Assembly (NCBI GenBank): GCA_025642075.2
Contig: JAODUO010000118.1
Span: 1,048,501-1,112,500 of the forward strand
From: Ridgeia piscesae
Lineage: Eukaryota; Annelida; Polychaeta; Sabellida; Siboglinidae
Direction of reading: 5' to 3'
DNA: 64,000 bases
The notes beneath the pieces are model-generated. The model was not told the origin of the DNA. It searched no databases and was given only the letters and a program-made list of their open reading frames with translations. Below are positions 61,401 to 64,000 of the stretch, piece after piece (within the stretch, counting starts at the first letter, position 1; every line of letters starts with the position of its first letter). The translations under genes were made by a program, and so were the position numbers.

Positions 61401-61849
61401 TTGTGTACTGCAGTGGTAGACAGGTAGTACCTCTAGTCAGAACAACTTTCTAACAATTGCTTGTTATAATGTACTTTGAAGCCGTTAGTATATGTTGGTT
61501 AAAGTTTAACTGAATTGCTTTTCTGGTGACAAAACTGGTGTCATTTAATATCCATGCGTGAAATATTCAGTGTTTTGGGGAGCTGAGAAAAGAGGTAAAA
61601 CGAATGGGTTGTTGGTGATATTGTGACATGTGAAATGTAGATATATGTAATAAAATAATAACCATTATTAACGAGAAGTGATGTGAAATGACACCTATGA
61701 CTCATAGCATAGAACCTGTGAACCTGTCAACACTAACATCTTGCCCTTTCTCTGTGTTTCTAGTTGTACTTGACACAAACATTTGGTACCACTCCACTCT
61801 CATCACGGGGGACAGGATGAGCATCGCCATCGGCTCCGAATACGACTGA
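24832..61849 (+). CDS. membrane-anchored JmjC/cupin-8 dioxygenase, four exons over 37 kb
   Basis: Exons are 24832-25520, 28109-28244, 61030-61162 and 61764-61849, phase compatible, giving 347 residues. Residues about 57-78 form one hydrophobic segment after a basic N-terminus, which fits a type II membrane protein with the catalytic part outside the cytosol. The second half has the JmjC/cupin-8 pattern: [13 protein letters not shown], then HMHVDN with Fe(II) ligands H275 and D277, then a [10 protein letters not shown] block and the distal ligand H329 in IWYHST. Members of this superfamily are 2-oxoglutarate dioxygenases that hydroxylate proteins or demethylate substrates; the target here is unknown and I could not assign a named ortholog. 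Intron 2 is about 32.8 kb and splits H275 from V276-D277. No conserved ligand is missing, so the gene looks functional. A single-exon reading would miss the second half. Confidence 0.85.
25521..28108 (+). other. intron 1 of the JmjC gene
   Basis: Donor GTAGGT after exon 1 and acceptor TTGACCACAG before exon 2. It contains one non-autonomous DNA element (25.82-26.46 kb). The rest is AT-rich without recognised features. Confidence 0.7.
25819..26455. mobile_element. 637-bp non-autonomous DNA transposon (MITE-like) with TIRs and 9-bp TSD
   Basis: The ends are imperfect inverted repeats. The left end includes CTACGTGTACGTGAGCCGTA (from 25827) and the reverse complement of the right end includes CTACGCGTACGTGAGCCGTA (to 26447), both continuing into TTTAGACC. 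The direct repeat ATAAATTAT lies immediately outside on both sides (25810-25818 and 26456-26464). Internally it has repeated TACGG and CATGCGC motifs and no long coding frame. An 8-9-bp duplication fits Mutator-like or hAT superfamilies. Confidence 0.7.
28420..29290. other. intronic DNA, unresolved
   Basis: Short open frames on both strands. One on the plus strand near 28565-28635 (Cys-Lys-Tyr-Thr-Leu-Thr-Asp-Thr) faintly resembles the core of the Kolobok-like transposase family seen at 47 kb. The similarity is too weak to call. Confidence 0.25.
29629..30260 (-). pseudogene. Gypsy integrase, C-terminal two thirds
   Basis: The minus strand shows LRLHSDLG (second catalytic Asp of the integrase core), then [16 protein letters not shown] (third catalytic block), then [12 protein letters not shown]. 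In another frame comes a C-terminal domain with [16 protein letters not shown] and [16 protein letters not shown]. The zinc-binding H2C2 domain and the first catalytic Asp are absent; the sequence jumps from RNase H spacer to the second Asp. Confidence 0.75.
30380..30871 (-). pseudogene. Gypsy RNase H
   Basis: The blocks [18 protein letters not shown] (first Asp), [14 protein letters not shown] (catalytic Glu) and [14 protein letters not shown] are present. The middle Asp-containing block (TDNNP-like) is disturbed by a frameshift near 30550. Confidence 0.8.
30871..31359 (-). pseudogene. Gypsy reverse transcriptase
   Basis: The blocks [40 protein letters not shown] (catalytic YLDD) and VNYLGHRVS appear in the correct order, followed by the connection region ending [13 protein letters not shown]. 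The catalytic residues look intact, but the upstream frame is broken at 31360-31440. Confidence 0.85.
31889..32203 (-). pseudogene. Gypsy retropepsin-like protease
   Basis: The minus strand starts [19 protein letters not shown], with the DTGS active-site motif, and continues with an [11 protein letters not shown] segment typical of Gypsy proteases. The frame ends before joining RT. Confidence 0.75.
32299..32560 (-). pseudogene. Gypsy gag nucleocapsid remnant with altered CCHC knuckle
   Basis: The motif reads W-x2-C-x4-H-x4-C ([14 protein letters not shown]). The first cysteine of a CCHC knuckle is replaced by Trp, a single-base change. The rest of gag is not clearly open. Confidence 0.6.
32964..32981 (-). 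other. primer-binding site of the first Gypsy element
   Basis: The minus strand reads TGGTGTCTGGAAGTGGGA three bases inside the LTR edge. TGG at its start pairs with a tRNA CCA end. It resembles the tRNA-Leu-type site found in the second element, with two differences. Confidence 0.6.
34420..34680 (-). pseudogene. gag start fused to integrase fragment, copy 1
   Basis: The minus strand opens at an ATG at 34680 ([16 protein letters not shown]), and an overlapping frame ([18 protein letters not shown]) runs into an integrase segment [18 protein letters not shown]. The fusion joins the gag N-terminal region directly to the integrase core. A frame change is needed near the ATG for one protein to span both. 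Copy 2 is at 36084-36344. Confidence 0.55.
34747..34805. repeat. near-perfect 59-nt palindrome, copy 1
   Basis: Arms of 29 bp with a single mismatch around one central base (centre 34776). It lies 5' of the gag ATG at 34680 on the minus strand, in the leader of the Gypsy derivative. A second small inverted repeat (ACATGTGA...TCACATGT) follows at 34805-34827. Confidence 0.85.
36084..36344 (-). pseudogene. gag start fused to integrase fragment, copy 2
   Basis: Almost identical to the copy at 34420-34680, with the same junction between the gag-like region and [19 protein letters not shown]. Keeping the same breakpoint shows that duplication came after the deletion. Confidence 0.55.
36411..36469. 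repeat. near-perfect 59-nt palindrome, copy 2
   Basis: The same sequence as the palindrome at 34747-34805, shifted by 1664 bp. It lies between the gag ATG (36344) and the primer-binding site (37129-37145) on the minus strand. Confidence 0.85.
37129..37145 (-). other. primer-binding site of the second Gypsy element
   Basis: The minus strand reads TGGTGTCAGAAGTGGGT, complementary to a tRNA 3' end (tRNA-Leu-like), two bases from the LTR edge at 37148. Confidence 0.65.
37148..37680 (-). mobile_element. 5' LTR of the second Gypsy element (right edge uncertain)
   Basis: It starts with TGTAAGG on the plus strand. Read on the minus strand it has AATAAAC (near 37200) shortly before its end, as expected for the R/U5 part of an LTR. 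The distal edge is an estimate. Confidence 0.45.
37950..38390 (-). pseudogene. RNase H fragment of a different Gypsy family
   Basis: The minus strand reads ...[13 protein letters not shown], then [19 protein letters not shown], then [10 protein letters not shown], the classical Gypsy RNase H end. The family differs in sequence from the element at 29-33 kb. A 13-G run sits at about 37879. Confidence 0.75.
38483..39035 (-). pseudogene. hAT-type transposase fragment
   Basis: The minus strand has [17 protein letters not shown] (catalytic Asp region of the RNase H-like fold), then [15 protein letters not shown], and then [19 protein letters not shown], in the order seen in BED-finger hAT proteins. 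A frameshift near 38650 leads to a second frame ([19 protein letters not shown]). The DNA-binding and dimerisation regions are missing. Confidence 0.65.
39165..39310. repeat. TA/CA-rich microsatellite
   Basis: Long runs of TA with short GT interruptions; two blocks. Confidence 0.9.
39381..40330 (-). pseudogene. tyrosine-recombinase-like mobile element remnant
   Basis: The 5' part (40315-39983) has the blocks [17 protein letters not shown] and [18 protein letters not shown]. The 3' part (39569-39381) has [25 protein letters not shown], with the GH...R...YYRLP pattern of the C-terminal catalytic box of phage-integrase-like proteins. From memory, this pair of blocks belongs to a widespread animal family of Crypton-like or core-binding-domain proteins. 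The middle is missing. The family name is uncertain. Confidence 0.45.
40480..41500. other. intronic DNA without recognised features
   Basis: No supported coding block on either strand. Confidence 0.35.
41505..42900 (-). pseudogene. Gypsy gag with amplified zinc knuckle
   Basis: The minus strand shows a gag N-terminal block ([19 protein letters not shown]), then [18 protein letters not shown], then [10 protein letters not shown] and IQRRLLAE with the AIELATSME helix, which is the standard Gypsy gag capsid pattern. Next comes a tandem array, then a complete CCHC knuckle [14 protein letters not shown] near 41570. Frame breaks occur near 42600-42680 and just before the array. The array repeats the first half of the knuckle many times. 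Confidence 0.75.
41575..42300 (-). repeat. 42-bp minisatellite encoding half a zinc knuckle, ~17 units
   Basis: The minus-strand unit is 14 codons, [14 protein letters not shown], tandemly repeated with very few differences. The final unit continues into the remaining half of the knuckle (N-N-H-R-P-E-Q-C). The array is open in several frames on both strands because 42 is a multiple of three. Confidence 0.9.
43424..43680 (-). pseudogene. Mutator-like transposase C-terminal fragment
   Basis: The minus strand reads [18 protein letters not shown], then [20 protein letters not shown], then ATQNTNESL. This matches the C-terminal signature (CPxGxxSWC, VYxRL, RCLxGxTQNxNESLH) of the animal Mutator-like transposase family. 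Only this end is recognised. Confidence 0.6.
44457..46367 (-). CDS. candidate nested spliced gene with two in-frame minisatellites, function unknown
   Basis: Minus-strand exons read as 46367-46213, 45961-45831, 45539-45370 and 44876-44457. The donors are GTAAGT, GTAAGC and GTAAGG and the acceptors TTTCCAG, TTTTGCAG and CTTCTTCAG, and all four phases agree (2, 1, 0), giving about 290 residues. The first two exons encode a Gln- and Asp-rich helix-like N-terminus ([16 protein letters not shown]) and an Asn/Arg-rich block. Exon 3 has five copies of PPETPLPEV and exon 4 about nine to ten copies of a 13-residue Ala-Thr-Pro-rich unit. I do not recognise the family. Skipping the last splice gives a short alternative C-terminus (RERLITLFL...). 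It could be a host gene, a de novo gene or the accessory protein of a transposon. Confidence 0.4.
44491..44862. repeat. 39-bp minisatellite, ~9 units
   Basis: The unit reads [13 protein letters not shown] on the plus strand (RGG-like) and [13 protein letters not shown] on the minus strand. Both strands stay open. The minus reading fits the splice context of the candidate nested gene. Confidence 0.9.
45370..45505. repeat. 27-bp minisatellite, 5 units
   Basis: The minus-strand unit encodes PPETPLPEV. Each unit contains CCGGAG followed by GTACCG. The last copy reads CCGGAG followed by GTAAGG, a good splice donor. Confidence 0.88.
46930..47757 (-). pseudogene. Kolobok-like DDE transposase fragment
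   Basis: The minus strand first reads [18 protein letters not shown], then [16 protein letters not shown], and after a gap [19 protein letters not shown] and [15 protein letters not shown] with [12 protein letters not shown]. This order matches a large family of animal transposase-like proteins (D-x-W-H-x-x-K-G, S-I-x-N-H, W-x-S-I-x-x-H). The family is known to me from uncharacterised invertebrate proteins; the Kolobok label is tentative. Frames are broken and the catalytic N-terminal half is absent. Confidence 0.5.
47605..48760. repeat. ~260-bp direct duplication
   Basis: The segments 47605-47855 and 48501-48755 are nearly identical, including part of the Kolobok-like fragment. They are separated by about 640 bp. 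Differences are few, for example CC to TG near the motif GACACCCC/GACATGCC, so the duplication is recent. Confidence 0.85.
48780..49679 (-). mobile_element. LINE A, 3' part (RT and C-terminus)
   Basis: The minus strand starts with [19 protein letters not shown] (RT motif A), then [26 protein letters not shown] (motif C) and [11 protein letters not shown], then a C-terminal tail toward 48780 with frame breaks. The upstream half of the same RT resumes at 53466-53970, because LINE B is inserted between them. Confidence 0.8.
49680..53465 (-). mobile_element. LINE B, nearly full-length CR1/L2-type element inserted into LINE A
   Basis: The insertion is 3786 bp, flanked by AACAA on both sides (53466-53470 and 49675-49679). 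It has ORF1 (53434-52736, 232 codons, coiled-coil-like with [11 protein letters not shown] and an [10 protein letters not shown] nucleic-acid-binding block). ORF2 follows (52690-50063) with endonuclease ([34 protein letters not shown]) and RT ([20 protein letters not shown], then FADNTNLF). ORF2 is frameshifted near 52110, 51610 and 51080, and motif C reads FADN instead of FADD. The 3' end has short ATTGA repeats, as in L2-like elements. Confidence 0.85.
52736..53434 (-). CDS. LINE B ORF1 protein, intact frame
   Basis: A 232-codon open frame. The N-terminal third has acidic and hydrophobic segments. Then comes a heptad-like coiled coil (residues about 65-90, [19 protein letters not shown]), then an RRM-like/transposase-22-like block ([44 protein letters not shown]). 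The role in this class is binding of element RNA and chaperoning of target priming. It is unusually well kept compared with ORF2. The start ATG at 53434 is chosen because LINE A sequence begins just upstream. Confidence 0.7.
   Translation of the reverse strand: MIPVVDSDTLALTMIELFSDERVMKRMRDALYQRELVEKLDEMTRRLAMLTTSVKARDDRIKTLESKVAALEHESDNVEQYSRRPNLRFTGIAETDETNENTTKKILDIINEDMCPDAQIRPEQIERSHRLGAKTDRNGKIRQRVIIVRFGHENTRDAVYRARFMLKKKSGTKVFVNEDLTSTRAALAFQTRQFKKKGKFMDCWTAAGKVMVKDNSVIHITSESELAIYGHK
53466..53970 (-). mobile_element. LINE A, 5' part of RT
   Basis: The minus strand reads [19 protein letters not shown], then [19 protein letters not shown] and [18 protein letters not shown], then HDWASSMN, and stops at the LINE B insertion point. 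The same protein continues at 49679. Confidence 0.8.
53971..54867. other. intronic DNA, no feature recognised
   Basis: Short frames only. It probably fills the gap between LINE A pieces together with later insertions. Confidence 0.35.
54876..54958. repeat. (CA)n microsatellite
   Basis: CA dinucleotides with CG and TG interruptions. Confidence 0.9.
54960..55846. other. intronic DNA, unresolved
   Basis: One frame near 55315-55490 encodes a hydrophobic segment. It lacks splice context or recognisable motifs. Confidence 0.3.
55860..57080 (+). mobile_element. LINE C, RT and C-terminal region
   Basis: The plus strand reads [20 protein letters not shown], then [33 protein letters not shown] and RFFADDCL, then a stop. 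After frame breaks it continues with [20 protein letters not shown] and [10 protein letters not shown], and ends with [10 protein letters not shown] and VDWNQLNE. It lies opposite in orientation to LINE A and B and probably separates LINE A's RT from its endonuclease. Confidence 0.8.
57295..57500 (+). mobile_element. short LINE RT fragment
   Basis: The plus strand has [18 protein letters not shown], which is RT motif A, followed by stops. It is a separate insertion from LINE C, whose own motif A lies upstream. Confidence 0.6.
57690..58375 (-). mobile_element. LINE endonuclease fragment (possibly 5' part of LINE A)
   Basis: The minus strand reads [18 protein letters not shown], then [24 protein letters not shown] and [12 protein letters not shown], the APE-type endonuclease blocks. 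Orientation and distance fit the missing upstream part of LINE A, but continuity cannot be shown. Confidence 0.65.
58376..58422. repeat. (TA)n microsatellite
   Basis: Uninterrupted TA dinucleotides directly at the end of the LINE endonuclease fragment. Confidence 0.9.
58740..58890 (-). mobile_element. short LINE RT fragment
   Basis: The minus strand reads [20 protein letters not shown], the region just after RT motif C in this LINE class. Confidence 0.5.
58961..59060. repeat. 20-bp tandem repeat, exactly five units
   Basis: The unit GGTCAGTAAGTAAGCCACAA is present five times with one or two substitutions in three copies. Unlike the larger minisatellites its unit is not a multiple of three. 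Each unit contains donor-like GTAAG. Confidence 0.92.
59140..59184. repeat. 19-bp inverted repeat (hairpin)
   Basis: The arms begin AACGCATTTATCAA and end TTGATAAATGCGTT, with one mismatch in 19 pairs and a 7-nt loop. Confidence 0.8.
59484..60350 (-). mobile_element. LINE D, internally deleted, with (CAAA)n tail
   Basis: The minus strand reads [19 protein letters not shown], then [26 protein letters not shown] and [11 protein letters not shown]. It then jumps to [22 protein letters not shown] and the C-terminal [11 protein letters not shown] block. The segment between is lost. The 3' end runs into CAAA repeats (59484-59537), a typical LINE tail. Confidence 0.8.
60360..61029 (+). other. end of JmjC intron 2
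   Basis: AT-rich, no elements recognised. The acceptor AG is at 61028-61029. Confidence 0.5.
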
Positions 61850-64000
61850 TTCAAAATCATCTTTTCAAGTCTGTGATTCCCAGAAAATTCAAGCTGGAAA
61901 TATGTAATTTTTTTAATTCATTTACATTCACTGTACATGTTGTGTAATAACCTATTGAGGATATAACCTCAGCTAGTTATATTCAATTGTGCTTCATAAA
62001 GCTGCATATCAAATTGATGCAACATGTTTATTTATGTCACAGAAAAGTTCACTGCTGCGTAAAGAAATGCATCTTTATTGTCTCAAGACTCAGGTCACAT
62101 GTTGTATTTGTAATATTGATTTTTTTCGGTCTCATTGATTATCTGATTGTACTGGATATGTCAGTACATTATAGATAAGTTGTGATGTATGTTTGTTATA
62201 TTTTGTACTGTTAGTTTATTCCTGGTGGTTACATGTTTTGCATCACCTCAGTAGGTAATGGTGCCATATCTTGCTGCTACAGTTAAAGCTTCCCTCTTGT
62301 CAGGAGGATTGTGATAGAATTTATGCTGATGCTGATGAAATCGAGCAAAATGTTTTTAAATTTAAAAACTACCGGTACTGGTTCTACAGATTGACATTGT
62401 GTGATGTAAGAGATATGCATAATGTAAATGCATGCCTTTACTGTACTGGCTGGATTGTGGGTAATTTAAAGTACATTGTGTGTACATGCATGCATGAATG
62501 TGCATGAATTTGTATGTGTGCTTATATGCAAGCATGTGTGCATGTATACAGTCATGCACTTTTTAGTCCTTTGGGCCAAAGGTCCAATGGACTTATTTTA
62601 TATTACCCAAACACCGCCATCAACAACAGAGAAATATTGGGCATAACTGCTTACCAAGGCCAGCTTGCTTATCCACATTCACAATTTAGTTAGTGTTTGG
62701 CACAAGAATATACATTCCAGAGGATAATTGTATGTCGTGCCATTTCAGGAGTGTTGATAACAAATGTGATATCTCTGAATACAATTAGACTAACCCACTT
62801 AGGTGCTTATGCATAAACTAACGAAGTGGGAAATGCAAATGTTAGCATTTATTTTGACCTGTTACACAGACGTGTTGTCTGTTTGATGTTTCAGCAAATG
62901 CAGAAATAATGTTTGCAGGAGTGTTGGGGTGGAATAGTACAAACTATGATATGTCAGAAAGGTAAAGACATCACCTAGTACCAGTAGGTGTGAGCCATGT
63001 ATTTTACCCTAGATTTGTAATGTGTATTTTACCCTAGATGTGTAATTGTGCTGAGCTATCCGTTATCAATTTTACACAGTGCTTTTAGAAATTCTTTACT
63101 GAAATTATTTATTTGGAATGAGAGTGAATATTTACATGTTAGCCATATTGATAATCAGACATTAGTATGTGTAGTTGATGAGGGTTTTTGCCTACGTACC
63201 AGAAGATGTACATGTGTATTATGTTTTGTAGTAATATATCCAGAATAAAACTGAAATCATGCCATGAAGATGTATCCTGTGTTAAATGTACTGTCTTGTT
63301 TCAGTGTAACTACAATACCACTTGTTAACCACATGTTGACAAGCCAGGGTTGTTTGCCTTGTAATCTAACCCTGGCTAATCCGCTCTGAGAAATGCTTGA
63401 TTTGGTCGAATTGAATTTTTTTATTGACATTGCCAATAGTGACACATCACCTGTGAGAATAGTGCTAACACACACCCCAATTCATAGATGGGTAGAGGAA
63501 CGTGGGGCAAAGCACCCATGGTGGGGCGTTATGGTGGGGCATAACGCCCATACCATTATTTTGGCGAATATTGCATTTTGTGGCTCAAGATAGCGATCAA
63601 ATAATTACTTAGTACCTCCGGACGACATACTAATGTCCAAATGCTTTACAGAATCGAACACGATATAACCAGAGCTGAGCGTCCGTTTCTTTGTTATAAG
63701 ATCGTATCCATTATTAATCAATGAATTGCCACTAAATGGTGAATATATTTTGAAAGCTAGGCATACCTTTCTAAACTGTTGTATAATCTGCATTTCCATG
63801 CCTTCAAATATTGTGAGTGATAAAAGAAAATATCATGACGAAAATGTTCAGCATAGTCACTAATGGGGCATGGAGTGCCCATCTACGAATTGGGGCAAAG
63901 CGCCTACACCTGTATGCTATGTCCCACCTGCAATTATTGATATCAATGTAGGTGTGGCCTGGTGTGGTGTGGTGTCACTGGTGTGGTGTCACTGGTGTGT
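61850..64000. other. right flank: JmjC 3' region and unassigned DNA
   Basis: No named gene is recognised. A possible exon (62901-62969, open, flanked by TTTCAG and GTAAAG) and another acceptor near 63305 are noted as a weak candidate. AATAAA occurs near 63245. The window ends in short GTGTGG-rich repeats. Confidence 0.3.

Overview
Metazoan nuclear DNA. It is AT-rich, its genes are interrupted by GT-AG introns, it has AATAAA poly(A) signals and animal-type transposons, and it carries orthologs of vertebrate single-copy genes (TOE1, KIAA1143/DUF4604, TMPPE). The mix of CR1/L2-type LINEs, Gypsy elements and hAT, Harbinger, Mutator-like and tyrosine-recombinase-like remnants suggests a marine invertebrate, possibly a lophotrochozoan. 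The species cannot be named from the sequence alone.

Layout. 0.9-5.1 kb: TOE1 (+), a nuclear deadenylase, six coding exons. 5.1-9.9 kb: intergenic, with a broken Harbinger transposase fragment. 9.9-11.9 kb: a two-exon THAP-domain gene (-) whose second exon carries a frameshift. Its start codon lies 75 bp from that of KIAA1143 (+, 12.0-19.35 kb), so the two share a very short divergent promoter. KIAA1143 intron 1 holds a decayed CR1-like LINE and a 78-bp minisatellite that runs right up to the real 3' splice site of exon 2. 20.8-24.7 kb: TMPPE (-), a membrane metallophosphoesterase. Its third exon starts inside a 54-bp minisatellite in which each good copy carries a 3' splice site plus the catalytic GNHE motif, all in the same reading frame. 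24.8-61.85 kb: a membrane-anchored JmjC/cupin dioxygenase (+), divergent from TMPPE across 176 bp. Its second intron is about 32.8 kb long and cuts between the two residues of the Fe(II)-binding HxD motif.

That giant intron is a transposon graveyard. It contains one damaged Gypsy element, two deletion derivatives of a related element with a duplicated near-perfect 59-nt palindrome in the leader, a further Gypsy RNase H fragment, hAT, tyrosine-recombinase-like, Mutator-like and Kolobok-like pieces, a Gypsy gag whose zinc knuckle has turned into a 42-bp minisatellite, and several nested LINEs. One LINE sits inside another with a 5-bp target-site duplication. A candidate spliced gene on the minus strand (44.5-46.4 kb) also lies in the intron and contains two in-frame minisatellites.

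The most unusual signal is that minisatellites repeatedly arose on splice sites or short coding motifs: amplified 3' splice sites in KIAA1143 and TMPPE, an amplified donor-like exon end in the candidate nested gene, and an amplified half zinc knuckle in gag. Unit lengths of 78, 54, 42, 39 and 27 bp are all multiples of three. All calls come from reading the sequence; no database search or expression data were used.
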